A stretch of 64,000 nt of DNA from Gambelia wislizenii (taxonomy: Eukaryota; Chordata; Lepidosauria; Squamata; Crotaphytidae), in contig JAUMIR010000001.1 of assembly GCA_030847615.1 (NCBI GenBank), positions 89,949,501 to 90,013,500 of the forward strand. The letters are read 5' to 3'. A program made the translations under genes and the position numbers. The notes beneath the pieces were generated by a model. That model saw only the letters and a list, made by a program, of their open reading frames with translations, was not told where the DNA came from and ran no database searches. Positions 40,776 to 51,968 of this stretch are shown piece after piece (within the stretch, counting starts at the first letter, position 1; each line of letters starts with the position of its first letter).

Positions 40776-43700
40776 GAGAGGGGGGGGAGGGAGACAGTAT
40801 TCATGAGGACAGGAGTTCATCAAGTGCTGGAGAAAATAGTCCAAATGTTATACAGAGAACAAGGCAATTAGTACAAGAACCCAACAGTGGGAGGAATAAA
40901 ACCTTTAAAAGACAGATAGGTGAAATGGCCCATGGTCTTAGATGTCTCTATATGAATGCACAGAGCATGGGAAATAAACAGGATGAATTTGAACTCTTAG
41001 CACAGCAAAACAAATATGATATCATAGGCATCACTGAAACTTGGTGGGATGAGTCTCATGATTGGAATGTACTAACAGAGGGGTATAGCCTATTTCAGAA
41101 AAATAGACCAAACAGGAAGGATGGTGGAGTAGCATTATATGTTAAGGATGTGTACACCTGTGAACAGATCCATGACTTAAATCCTGGGAGCCAGGCTGAA
41201 AGCATCTGGGTAAAAATTAAGGAAAAGAGAAACAGCAGAGATATCATTCTGGGGGTCTACTACAGACCTCCAAGCCAAACCAAGGACTTGGCTGATGCCT
41301 TCCTGGAACAGATGACAGCACATTCAGAAAGGAGAGATGTAGTAGTAATGGGGGATTTCAACTATCCTGATATATGTTGGAAGTCGAACTTTGCCAAGAA
41401 TATAAGGTCCAACAAATTCCTCACTTGCCTTGCAGACAATTTCATTGTCCAGAAGGTGGAAGAGGCAACAAGGGGATCAGCTATTTTAGATCTGATCCTA
41501 ACCAACAGAGATTATATGGTTAATGGTGTGGAACTGGTGGGATCCTTAGAGGGAAGTGACCATGTTCTCCTGGAGTTTGTTATACAGAGGAAAGGGGAAG
41601 CCAAGCATAGGCAGACATGCATTCTAGACTTTAAGAAAGCTGATTTCAGAAAACTTAGGGAATTACTGGGGGTGATCCCATGGTCAGAAATACTAAAAGG
41701 TAAAGGAGTTCATGAAGGATGGGAGTTTCTTAAAAGTGAGATATTGAAGGCACAACTTCAAACAGTTCCAATGAGGAGGAAAAAGCGGAGGTGTCTAAAG
41801 AAACTAGGATGGATGTCGAAAAAACTCTCAACTGAGCTAAAACTTAAAAAGGACATGTACAAGAAATGGAAAAAGGGAGAAATCACCAAAGAAGAATTCA
41901 AATAGCCAGCTCATGTAGGGGAAAAGTGAGAAAAGCCAAAGCTCAGATGGAGCTCAAGGCTTCCTAGAGAGGTTAAAAATGACAAAAGGGACTTTTTGGG
42001 ATACGTCTGTAGCAAAAGGAAGAACAAGGAAATGGTAGGGCCACTGCGTGGAGAAGATGGTGAAAGGCTAATAGGGGACAGAGAAAAGGCAGAACTACTT
42101 AACACCTTCTTTGCTTCAGTCTTCTCCCAAAGGGGGAACAGTGCTCAACTTGGGGAAGATGGAGCTGATGATGCAGTAGGGGAAATACAGCACGAATTGG
42201 TAAAGAGGTAGTTCAGGAATACCTGGCCAGTATAAATGAGTTCAAGTCTCCAGGGCCAGATGAACTTCATCCAAAGGTATTAAAAGAACTGGCAGAAGTA
42301 ATCTCAGAACCACTGTCAATAATCTCTGAGAATTCCTGGAGAACAGGAGAGGTCCCAGCAGACTGGAGGAGGGCAAATGTTATTCCTATCTTTAGAAAGG
42401 GGAAAAAGATATGACCCAAATAATTACCACCCAGTCAGCCTGGCATCAATACTAGAAAAGATTCTAGAGCAGATCATTAAACAGACAGTCTGTAACCACT
42501 TAGAAAGGAATGCCATGATTATAAAAAGTCAACATGGATTTCTCAAAAACAAGTCATGCCAGACTAATCTCATCTCTTTTTTTTGATAGAGTTACAAACT
42601 TGATAGATGAAGGGAATGCAGTGGATGTAGTGTATCTTGATTTCAGTAAGGCTTTTGACAAGGTCCCCCATGATATTCTTGCAAAAAAGTTAGTAACCTG
42701 TGGGCTAGACAATGCAATTGTTAGGTGGATTTGTAATTGGTTGACTCATCGAACCCAAAAGGTAGTCACCAATGGCTCCTCTTCATCCTGGAGAGAAGTG
42801 ACCAGTGGGGTGCCAAAGGCTTCTGTCCTGGGCCCAGTGCTATTCAACATCTTTATCAATGACTTGGATGAGGGAATAGAGGGTATACTTATCAAGTTTG
42901 CAGATGACACAAAATTAGGAGGGGTAGCTAATACCCCAGAGTACAGGATCAGAATTCAAAATGACCTTAACAGATTAGAAAGCTGGGCCAAAACCAACAA
43001 AATGAAGTTCAACAGGGAGAAATATAGGATACTACACCTGGGTAGTAAAAATGAAATACACAGATATAGGGTGGATGACACTTCGCTTGATGGCAGTACA
43101 TGCGAAAGGGATCTAGGAGTCTTAGTGGACCACAAGCTGAACATGAGTTAGCAGTGTGAGGTGGCAGCTAAAAAAGCCAATGTGGTTCTAGGGTGCATTA
43201 ATAGGAGTATAGTGTCTTGATCAGGGGAAGTAATAGTGCCACTGTATTCTGCTTTGCTTAGACCTCACCTGGAATACTGTATCCAGTTCTGGGCACCACA
43301 ATTCAGGAAGGATATTGAGAAGCTGGAACATGTCCAGAGTTGGGCAACCAGGATGGTGGGAGGCTTGGAAGGCATGTCCTATGAGGAGCAGTTTATGGAG
43401 CTGGGCATGTTTAGTCTGGAGAAGAGAAGGTTGAGAGGTGATATGATAGCCATGTTTAAATATGTGAAGGGATGTCATACTGAGGATAGGGCAAGCTTGT
43501 TTTCTGCTGCTCCAGAGACTAGGAAACGGAGCAATGGACTCAAACTACAGGTAAAGAGATTCCCCCTAAACATTAGTAAGAACTTTGTGACAGTAAGAGC
43601 TGTTCAGCAGTGGAATGCACTGCCTTGGAGTGTGGTGGAGTCTCCTTCTTTGGAGGTTTTAAAACAGAGGCTGGATGGCTATCTGTTGGGAATGATTTGA
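40776..43700 (+). pseudogene. CR1 ORF2: endonuclease and reverse transcriptase, decayed
   Basis: The AP-type endonuclease lies in the open frame 40751-41905, with LRCLYMNAQSMGNK, ITETWWDE (catalytic E), VYYRPPSQ, VVMGDFNYPD and GSDHVLLEF (final D-H pair), so its key residues are present. The frame ends at a TAG (41903) and passes through several stops to about 42377. RT blocks: NNYHPVSLASILEKILE, a frameshift at about 42580, YLDFSKAFDKVPHDIL, GVPKASVLGPVLFNIF (QG altered to PK), catalytic F-A-D-D at 42897-42908, then stops at 43150 and 43218. The C-terminal part 43236-43700 is open. The family makes RNA-primed insertions by nicking DNA and copying RNA in place. Confidence 0.92.
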
Positions 43701-43979
43701 TTGTGTATTCCTGCATGGCAGGGGGTTGGACTGGATGGCCCTTGAAGTATCTTCCAACTCTATGATTCTAGGTTTCTAGTAACACTGGCAATGCCAGCAG
43801 AAAAATGGAACAGGAGATCTATTGACAGCTTGTGCCATCAATAAAAAAGAATGTCTCATTGACAGTACATGATTGCGAAAGGACGTTGCCATCTGGTATG
43901 TGCTCCCTTTTGCAATCACTAGGCATCCTTATGACATCATATTTGCCTGGTCTGATAAAATCCATACACAGAGTTTCAG

Positions 43980-44472
43980 TGACACCAGAAATATGGTAGA
44001 GGTAGTCCTAGTCTAAATGTGAAAATCAGTCATGAGCAGGGTCCAGTGCTAGTTAGGGAGTCAGTGAGAGGATAATCCAAGGTACATACCAAAATCCACA
44101 GTAAAAAATGTCAGGCAAGGGGAGGGAGGGAGGGAGGGAGGGAGCTGTAGATTGCTGAAAAAAATTGACCTCACCTATGCTAATTTAAACCTAGCTGTGC
44201 AGAATCAGACACAGTTGACCTAATTAACTCAGTGCTTTTGTTTTAAGACAGATCAGGCCATTCCTTGCCCTTTGCCACTGTGATTTCTCTCTGTGACACT
44301 CCATAGGAGGAAGTGGGTCTGTATCTATTTTATATCCAGGAGCTGCATAGGACAGTCTAGGCTCCACTTCTGCCAGTTCGAGGGCAGGACCGGCAGCTTC
44401 TTCAGGCTCTGACTGGAGCCTGTTATCTCCTATTCCTCATCAGAGGAGGCCTCCTCCAGGTAAGACATAACA
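43980..44472 (-). mobile_element. Candidate solo LTR, 493 bp
   Basis: It reads TGACACCAGA at the left and AAGACATAACA at the right, that is TGTTATG...GGTGTCA on the minus strand. TCAG is duplicated at 43976-43979 and 44473-44476. A TATAAAAT is on the minus strand at 44327-44334. An internal (GGGA)n tract lies at 44118-44142. A 4-bp match is easy to get by chance, so this is less certain than the LTRs at 32622 and 37975. Confidence 0.45.
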
Positions 44473-44507
44473 TCAGGATTCAATCCCATTCCACATACAG
44501 TACGTCT

Positions 44508-44532
44508 GCAATAAATAAATAAATAAATAAAT
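44508..44532. repeat. (AAAT)n tract
   Basis: Six AAAT units, perhaps the end of a lost retroelement. Confidence 0.9.
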
Positions 44533-44579
44533 CTTTCAAATGTGAATTGGGGCAGCAACATTTCCTTCTGCTACTCAAA

Positions 44580-44818
44580 GAGAGCCAGTGTGTTGTAGCA
44601 TTTTGCGCATTGGATTATGACTTTGGAGACCAAGGTTCAAAGCCCTGCTCAGCCATGGAAACCCTCTGGGTGACCTTGAGCAAGTCACACTCTCTCAGCC
44701 TCAGAGAAAGGCAAAGGCAACCCCCCCCCTCTGAACAAATCTTAGCAAGAAAACCCCATGGTAGGTTTCCCTTAGGGTCACCAAAAGCTAGAAACAACTT
44801 AAAGGGACACAACAAACC
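44580..44818 (+). mobile_element. tRNA-headed SINE with RTE-like tail
   Basis: GAGAGCCAGTGTGTTGTAGC is the head, AGGTTCAAAGCC the decayed B box, CAGCCATGGAAACCC and CAAGTCACACTCTCTCAGCC the body, and TTAGGGTCACCAAAAGCTAG the tail, ending ACACAACAAA. Same family as 29194-29575 and 55098-55321. Confidence 0.85.
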
Positions 44819-44949
44819 AAAGCATTCCTCTGAAGGATTCCTCAGTATGTGTTTAACTGTGTCTGAAAGGCAGTAGAATGGATACATTTGGGAGCAGGGA
44901 AAAGATACCCATCACTCCCTTTGCCTTCGTTCTCTTTACCCAACTCTGT

Positions 44950-45249
44950 TTACAAGGGTTGGGTGATGCAGCAAAAGAAAAGAAGAGGACATTATGTTGT
45001 GCAAGCAGACCCCTATTTGCACGACATTGGATTTAACACGATGAGTTGTGTGAGGGGCATATCAGTGTGTGTGTGTGTGTGTGTGTGTGTAGGTAGGGTT
45101 GGGTTGGGTTGGGTTGGATTGGATTGGATTAGGTTGGGTTGGGTGATGCAGCAAAAGAAAAGAAGAGGATGTTATATTGTGCAAGCAGACCACTATTTGC
45201 ATGACATTGGATTTAACACGATGAGTGTGTGTGAGGGGCATATCAGTAA
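44950..45249 (+). repeat. Tandem duplication separated by GT and GGTTG tracts
   Basis: Two copies of about 110 bp (44956-45062 and 45140-45246) both start GGTTGGGTGATGCAGCAAAA and share GTGCAAGCAGACC, CGACATTGGATTTAAC-like and GAGGGGCATATCAGT. Between them lie (GT)n at 45063-45091 and (GGTTG/GATTG)n at 45094-45145. The tract is not the telomere repeat. Confidence 0.85.
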
Positions 45250-45860
45250 GTGAACGGGGTGTCACTTCTTGGAGCATGAGCTGATTCTCTTCCCTCCCCA
45301 ACATAAGCAGAATACTATGCTCAGTCATCTAGGTACTACCCAACCTTTCCAGAGCATATTGTGGCACAGCAATGCCAGAAAGCAATGACATCTTGTCACC
45401 AAGATGATGACCCTTGTCTCAGTCACTACAAGTGAGAAGGTTTTCTACTTTGTTACATTTGAAGGAGCCACAACTCAGCATTAGAACAGACACATGACAC
45501 TGCATTGGTGGAGCTCTCCAGCATTTCCAAAACCCTGCTGGAAAGGCAGAAGGAAGGGATGAGTTAAATTCACTGCTTTTCCTCTGGTTGTCAGTACTAT
45601 TTGCATCACGGCCCAGCAAACAATGGGAGATAGATCACCACTACTCCAGGGCTGCTCTACATGTATAGTTAAGTGCTGGGAAGGCTTTGTGGAGCCAGAC
45701 CCTTCTCCCTACACCAGCCCCACCATGCCCCAGCCCTCCCTGTTTCCTTCTCTTTGACATCATGGGTTCTGATATTGGAAAGCTAAGGGGCAGTGATCTT
45801 TCTCTAAGGGCAGTGATGGGGGCCCTCCCCTGAGATCACAGCACACTGGGAGGTGGATTT
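45250..45860. other. No recognisable gene
   Basis: Ordinary sequence; nothing to support. Confidence 0.4.
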
Positions 45861-46290
45861 ATATTTTATTTTATTTATTATTTATTTAAGTAACATCCTG
45901 TCTTTCTCCCAGCACAAATCAAAACAAAGCACAGCTAAAATCTTATGTTAAAGTTAAAAAAGATCAATTACATAAACAATTCTGTTAATAGCACAAAGTT
46001 AAAACTATTTAAAACAAATTTAAAGCTTATCAAGAAAGATTAAAAACACAGGGCACCACATTAAAACAGCTTACTGCTCCATGAGTTAAGAGCCAAAGGC
46101 CTGCCTAAATAAAACAGTCTTTGCCCACTAGCAGATTTCTTCGCTTTCTTATTATCAAGGAACACTGTTCCACCATTCACTGGATCACACTGGTAATAAT
46201 GTTGCTGGTATTCTCTTGCTTTCTCTTTTTTAAAAATACCTTCCATTATTCTTAAATGTGTCAGTTTTTGGAATCTCCATCCTCCCCTCC
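45861..46290 (-). repeat. Antisense LINE/SINE 3' part
   Basis: TTTATTATTTATTTAAGTAA, CTGTCTTTCTCCCAGC, CAAAGGCCTGCCTAAATAAA and CAGTCTTTGCCCACTAGCAG follow the order of the older repeat at 1165-3470. The family is uncertain. Confidence 0.45.
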
Positions 46291-46962
46291 CCACCAATGG
46301 GTACTGAAATATAATTTGAATCTAATAAAATGAAGCATCTCTCTAAAAAAAGAAAAGAAAAGAAACCCAAATGTTTGATTATTACATCTGCAACAATGAG
46401 ATCTCCTTATGGGGTTGGTAAAATGAGTGTCTTACTGGAGACAAGGCGGCAGATTACACTGCTGCAGGGAAGCGATACATGTGCAAGTAAGCTGATCTTG
46501 ATCCCATAAGTAGTGGAAGGAAAAGACGAATGGAAAAAAGAGAGAGATTGAGTGAGAGACCAAAAATATCCTGAATGTGCAACACTTGGGCATGGATTCC
46601 GGAACTGCATAGGCAAGGGGAATGTAGATTAAAACAGTGTTTATGTTTAGACCAAGGTCCAACATGCACTAGCAGATTATCTTGGAATAGTTATGTCTGG
46701 CTCACATGTGCATCACACAACTCACTTATCAATACATTGTCTTGATTACTGATAATATTTCTCCCTCAATAGTCCAATCCCCTGCCAAACTACTCTTATG
46801 ATTACTTATTTTCAGTGCTAGAGGTTGCCATACTCTATCTATTACTGGCTGCAATCCTGTATGGTACAATTTAGCGTAATAGTTATGCATGTGCAACTAC
46901 ACTAAAGCTGGTCATTCACCAACCTATGCAGAGTCATTGCACCCCCCTTCTTCATGGCCATA
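46291..46962. other. No recognisable gene
   Basis: Ordinary sequence with an AAAG-rich run near 46345. Nothing to support. Confidence 0.4.
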
Positions 46963-47162
46963 CCATGCTTGGTGGAGAGGGACAGATATCAGAGAAGTGC
47001 CCAGCTATGTCCCTGTAACCAGATGCAAAATAATGACATCACCTGCTGAGGTCTGCTGGGGTCCTCTGGAGGTCTCAGTGGATGATGTAATCATTTTGCA
47101 TCCAGCTATGGGGACATAGACGGATGCTTCTCTCATCCTCCACTGCTCTTCACCAGGCATGG
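46963..47162. mobile_element. 200-bp palindromic MITE, CCATGCYTGGTG ends
   Basis: Left CCATGCTTGGTG and right CACCAGGCATGG are inverted ends. The inner halves match too: AGCTATGTCCCTGTAACCAG / CTATGGGGACATAG, and AGATGCAAAATAATGACATC / GATGTAATCATTTTGCATC. A diverged relative is at 59161-59372. Confidence 0.78.
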
Positions 47163-48011
47163 AATAGACCTCCTTGGGGTGTGTGTGCTGCAGCAACTGT
47201 ATGGCAGATCCAGGGGCCTGCCTTAATGTGCAGAGAAGGGAATACCATCCTCCCCATCAATCAAAAAGAGATTTAACACCTACATATGCCACTAACAGTT
47301 TGACTTACACTAGTTTATGCCACGAACAGGGAAGGGGGAAAGGCTGGATTACAATTTTGGAAGTATCTCAGGGACCAAGTTCATAAATGCCTAGCTTGTG
47401 ATTCATTGTCCCTGTGGGACGAGAATTGATGCCTTATTCTCAAGCCAATAGAAGCAAACAAGACTTTTGGGTAAATCTAAACAGAACCCAGTTCTCAAAC
47501 ATCCCCCTTTGGGTTTGTGGTTGACCATACTGTGATGAAACAAACACCTCTGTTCTCACAATGGTAGATCATGGTGCTGAATTTGTGACTAGCCAAATCC
47601 CAGTTTGGGAATGGTCTCTGCTACCACATTCCTGCAGCTTCTGGGGATAACAAGGGGTGGGGTGAAAGCCAAGTGTGTGGTGCCAGATATAATTCTTACC
47701 AGTTTGGACATTTCCCTGCCAAGCTGGTTTCTGGCTTCCTAATCAGCAATTCTATACCTGTCTGTTCATCTGCCTTACTTCTGTACAACTGGTCTCAACC
47801 ATATATTTGGCAGGGTAACTCATTTAAGGAGGGTAAGGTCAGTGATGGTATGTTAGCATGGCTTGTGATGACTGTCTGGATAGGACCCTGTGAATGCACT
47901 GTACCAAATAGGCTCCCTAAAAGATAGTGTGACAATGACAGTGTAGATCTGGGTGGGCAACTACAGTCTGTGAGCCATATTTGGTCTCAATTCCACTTTA
48001 GAGCCTACCAA
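47163..48011. other. No recognisable gene
   Basis: Ordinary sequence. 47948-48000 (GATCTGGGTGGGCAACTACAG) resembles the left tip of a common hAT-type repeat but no right end is found before the next element. Confidence 0.35.
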
Positions 48012-49194
48012 GGACTTTATCAGATGATCCCCTTTAAATGTTGTTTTGCTGGCATAAAATCCATTTTTATGCAAGCGAAAGAACACCCCCCCACACACAC
48101 ACTTACTTTTTGTCCTGGCAAAGGCTTCCCCAGCAATGAAGAGGAAGTGATGAAAGCCCATTCACTTTCTCCTTTCAACTCCTGCGCGACTTCATTGTGT
48201 GGGAAATTTAAAAATAAAACAAAAAATAAAACATAAAAAGTCACATCAAGCACATACACACACTTAGGAGATTTTTACATGGGCTATATATCCTGTGGCA
48301 GGAACAAAACAGAGTCGGGAAAGGTTTTCCCTTTTGGATGACATTGACCCCATTCTGTCCTGCATCCATCTTGCTTCTGGACTGTTTCAGAACAATGTAA
48401 TCATGATTTCTCATCATGAATAAGACCTCCTGTTCTGTTGCTATCACGCAATCATAGGTGTGCGAACAGAGCCCCATTCCTATTTTGAAATGACAGCCAC
48501 GGAGGGGCTTCCTGGGATGATCTGGACATCCAGGTAAGTGGCACCCTTTATTTTACCCTCCCTGGTCTGATTGTGTGATTTAAAGTGTGTTTCTGTGCTT
48601 GGTGAACTGATTTTATGTTTGGGGGAGTTTTATTTTTTAAATTTACCGCCCGGCCGTTATCACACGATAACATAATAATGTTTCAGATGGCCAGTCGTAA
48701 AAGCAGCCTTACAACGGCTGCATTTACGGCTGGCCAGTCAGGTGAGGGGGAGCCCGTTCCTGCCGCGGAATTAAGGTAAGCGTGTGAAAGATTTACGTTA
48801 TTCTGTGGCAGGAACGGGAGAATAGGTGGTGGGGCAGTAATGGGACATTTGGCCCTGTGTGAAAATCTCCTTAAAAACTTCCAAGTAAACTGGTGAGGGT
48901 AATAAACAGTGTGTCACCTACCTGGATGTCATAATCTCACCCGGAAGTGTTCTGGCTGGTCCAGCCATTCACAAGGGTAAGTATGTGGAAAAAAAGATGC
49001 AAGGTTACATATGCTGGCTATGCTGGCAAAAACCCCCAGCACAGATGATCTATTGACAGCTTGAGCCATCAATAAAATAGATTGGCTTAAGGACAAGACA
49101 TAAATGCGAAAGGGTGACGTTGTCTGGTATGCGTGCCCTTTCGCGTTTATGTGGCATTGTTATGATGCTTTATTTAGTGTGTCTGATAAAGTCC
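48012..49194. mobile_element. MITE, GGACTTTATCAGAC family, copy 4, split by another MITE
   Basis: Ends GGACTTTATCAGATG and GTGTCTGATAAAGTCC, flanked by exact CAA at 48009-48011 and 49195-49197. Without the inserted 604-bp element the copy would be about 575 bp, similar to copies 1 and 2. Shared interior words: TTTTGCTGGCATAAA, CACCTACCTGGATGTCAT, GACAGCTTGAGCCATCAATAAA, GGTATGCGTGCC. Confidence 0.85.
48267..48870. mobile_element. 604-bp MITE, GGAGATTTTC family, nested
   Basis: Ends GGAGATTTTTACATGG and GTGTGAAAATCTCC, with exact TTA duplications at 48264-48266 and 48871-48873. The uninterrupted copy at 36107-36615 shows the host sequence without it. The interior holds inverted words (TCCTGTGGCAGGAAC near 48290 against CTGTGGCAGGAACGG near 48801 in the same sense; GGCTGGCCAGTC / GATGGCCAGTCG) but no transposase. 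Confidence 0.85.
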
Positions 49195-49429
49195 CAAATC
49201 TCTAGGAACTCTCAAACCCTTCAGAATTCCCCATTTAAAAAAAAAAAATACTGGTATTTGGCTGAAAATAACACCAAACAGCCTGAACCCACCCGCAAAT
49301 GTGGCAGTTAGCTTGTCTTAATCCCTCATCACCTAAAAAAAAAAAATGGCCAGGAAACAGCCTAAAAAAGGAAGCGGATGTGATGTGTCATTACGTCTGC
49401 TCTGTTGGCTACATAGGGTTGCCTGGAGA
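49195..49429. other. No recognisable gene
   Basis: Short A-runs at 49236 and 49335. Nothing to support. Confidence 0.4.
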
Positions 49430-49560
49430 GGGCTCCTGTACTTTTAATGGTTGTGTAGAAGAGGAAATTTCAGCAGGTTTGTTGTTGTTACCTGGTTGTG
49501 TGGCAACCAACATCTGCTGAAATTTCCTCTTCTATACAACCATTAAAGGAATATGAGCTG
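49430..49560. mobile_element. Fold-back element with 37-bp arms
   Basis: CTTTTAATGGTTGTGTAGAAG...CAGCAGGT (49441-49478) and its reverse complement (49513-49549) match with only a few differences around a 34-nt loop. The outer CCTGGAGAGGGCTCC part suggests the ends of a sauropsid MITE family. Confidence 0.7.
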
Positions 49561-49822
49561 ACTCCAGTTATTACTCTGGCACCCCTACTCATGGTCTACT
49601 GTGGTGTGTGGAGTGAAAACTGGCCCACACATCCTGTATAGTTGCCAATCCAGCCGGTTATTTTGTTATTTGAAACAAACACATTTAAGAGCAGGAGCAG
49701 CAACAACAGTTTGTGGTGTGGGTTGGGGAAGTTTGCTGCCCTTGTCTTTCCTAAGGTATCAAAGCAATGAAAGACCCACAATTAACAGCAGCCATGTTAT
49801 TCACAATCTGTTTGACCAATTT

Positions 49823-49827
<5 letters not shown>

Positions 49828-49862
<35 letters not shown>
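49828..49862. repeat. (GA)n tract
   Basis: About 17 perfect units. Confidence 0.97.
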
Positions 49863-49867
<5 letters not shown>

Positions 49868-50736
49868 GGGGAAAAAAACAGTTGCCAGTTATGTGGGGCT
49901 GAGGAGGGTTCAGTAGTATCAATGTAGTCCCTTCATTTGCCTACTGGCTCTGGCTTCCTGATCAGTATGGCCGTTAGTGGAGACAATGCCAGCAGAGCAG
50001 ATGCAGAACCACAGACCAGGGAAGGATGAAAAGGGAAAGGAGAGGCGGGGATGTGTGTGGGGAGAAGTCTGTTTATTCCAGTCAGCTCTAAAAATGAGGC
50101 AGCATTTTTTGAGGTGGAAAAAAAATGACCTCAGCTACATCCAATTAAATCTTCTAATTAAACTAAGGACACACATATTCTTCCTCTCTCTTCCCCCCAC
50201 TCCCTGGACTTTGTGAGGTGGGAGGGAGAATGCTGATTCACAGAGATGCTCCCACCCAATATATGTTTGTTCTAGATACCATATCTAACTCATTTTATGT
50301 GATGTGCATTATTTTAAAATGAAAATTTTAGATGCCAGAATAATTAATGCTGCTTTCATTCCAAAGATCTGTTAATCACCCCCGTTTGACATATAATTAC
50401 AGGAAAAATAAAATAAGTTTGGAGTTTATGGGTCATAGGGAAATGTAATAGGCTACAATTGTGTAGCCTATTTGTTTGTACAAAATTGTGTACAAATGTA
50501 TATATGGGAATTAGTCCTACTAAAGACCTTGGGCTTTACTCATGCTCAGACATGCAAAGAATTATGCTCTGTTTGTGATTCTTCTGTCATACATTGCTAA
50601 CATTTTACAGACCAAACTAACTATGATGAGGCAGCAACACATATTTTAGTCATTTGTCTGGACCATTCTGACATGACGTGTATGTATCTGTACCTGTCTT
50701 TTGTTACATGAAAAGGATTCAAGGGAGAAAACACAG
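49863..50736. other. No recognisable gene; possible constraint at 50270-50460
   Basis: Repeat-free. The part at 50270-50460 (GAATAATTAATGCTGC, ACATATAATTACAGG) has enhancer-like texture without other support. Confidence 0.25.
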
Positions 50737-50785
50737 CTGGAAAAGTTACTTTTTTGGACTACAACTCAAAAAATCCCCCATGTTT
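50737..50785 (+). mobile_element. Half of a TTGTAGTCC-type MITE
   Basis: AGCTGGAAAAGTTACTTTTT and GGACTACAACTC are one arm of the family at 20947-21066. Confidence 0.5.
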
Positions 50786-50844
50786 GAAGTGGTATAGATG
50801 AAAGGAACAACTCCAGTTCTGGGCACCACAAGTCAAGAATGATA

Positions 50845-51968
50845 CACTTCGACCCCCCCATCCACCGATTCTGTATCCACAGTTTCACTTACCCACATTT
50901 GAAAATATATGTTCTCTTTAGGCATTTCTAGGTCCTCCAGCATGATTCTATGATCAACTTGTTACATGCCCTTACACCTGCTCCCTTACAACAATTCGTT
51001 AACTGGCAATCATTCACAGATTGGAAATAACTGACTGTTCAGGTAGGTCCAGGTAGACCAGGCCATCCCTAGAGACCTAAATAAAGCTGTCTTAGAAATT
51101 CTCCAAAAACAGACAAGCCTAGGTCTGGTTATGTGAAGGCCACTTAGTCAAGTTGCTGGGAAGAATGTGCTGATCAGCTCTGGATGCACCTGACAATGAG
51201 TCATACTCTAAAACAAACAAGTGATTGGAACACCCCTTCTGCAAAGTCTTCCTTCATACCTCTCCTATCCAACAACACAAGGTCACCTCAAACCCATCAG
51301 TCTTACTGTTCCAACCATTGATGGAAGTTAACAAAGCTGAATCTGCCATGTTTAATTCTGAGAAACTCACTCAAAAATTGTCCTCCACTCAAAACACCCT
51401 TTAAGGGTACAATATTACTCCAAAACATGACCAGAGCATGTACAGTTTTCTACACATTTTCACTCTGCCTGTTTTCTGTGCAACCTCAGAATCAAGCCTG
51501 AGTATTCTTTGCTGCCTGAACTTCTACTTTTTGGACAGGTAAAGTATATCGCATCATCCCTGGAATCTATTCCTCTATTCCAATATTTCCTCCTGATTCT
51601 TCTCTAGCCTTGTGTGCTTGCTCAAAGAGTGAGTGCATGTGTGAGTGTTTCCATGATTATTTTCCAATAAAAATCATTTTTATTTTATTTTTTGGCTTGG
51701 AGTCTTGTCAGTTAGTACTGGTATACACAGGTGTAAAGATCCCAAAGTTACCCAATCTCTCGCTGACATTTTTTGAGCTAATTAAAATTTCCCCAATTTA
51801 ATATCATAATTTCAGTGTCACGAGTGGGTCTTGCTAACCCTATGCAATTTAGGTAACAAACTTCTGCCATTCTTCTCATTGAAAATAATATGGTTCCCTA
51901 TTATCCACAGTTTCAGGTATCCACGGAGCTCTTGGAACACCCCCCCCCCACATACGGGGGTCGACCTG
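50845..51968. mobile_element. Tigger/MER2-like MITE split by an LTR
   Basis: Left end CACTTCGACCCCCCCATCC and right end CATACGGGGGTCGACCTG, with TA at 50843-50844 and 51969-51970. Subterminal words TATCCACAGTTTC occur on both sides. The element entered the CR1 at a TA. Confidence 0.78.
50960..51858 (+). mobile_element. Solo LTR, 899 bp
   Basis: Ends TGTTAC and GTAACA are inverted, and AACT is duplicated at 50956-50959 and 51859-51862. An AATAAA lies at 51666-51671, about 190 bp from the right end, which fits a sense-strand LTR. A second copy begins at 61192. No internal genes are left. Confidence 0.68.

Larger units (their letters stand above)
39068..43778 (+). mobile_element. Near full-length CR1 LINE, split by a LINE fragment
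   Basis: The order is 5' UTR-like sequence (39068-39511), ORF1 remnant (39512-40471), foreign LINE 3' fragment (40472-40775), ORF2 with endonuclease and reverse transcriptase (about 40776-43700), 3' UTR and ATTCTAGG-type tail to 43778. It is by far the longest CR1 here. Stops and frameshifts in both ORFs show it is inactive. Confidence 0.9.
38801..43963. mobile_element. MITE, GGACTTTATCAGAC family, copy 3, split by CR1
   Basis: Bases 38801-39067 match the interior of copies 2 and 4 (CTCCTTTTACTTCC, GATACAAAAAGTAC, AAGTCCCAAGTACAC, CCTCACCTGGAAGTGTT). Bases 43779-43963 match their right part (GATCTATTGACAGCTTG, CCATCAATAAA, TGGTCTGATAAAATCC). A CR1 of about 4.7 kb lies between. The left terminal repeat is absent, lost where the copy meets the broken MITE at 38800. 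Confidence 0.78.

Noticed and set aside
40751..41905. 384-codon ORF as a host nuclease gene
   Set aside because: It is the CR1 endonuclease. It follows CR1 ORF1, and the RT of the same element follows. A LINE fragment supplies its first codons.
45094..45145. GGTTG array as an interstitial telomere
   Set aside because: The unit is GGGTT/GATTG-type 5-mers, not the vertebrate TTAGGG hexamer.
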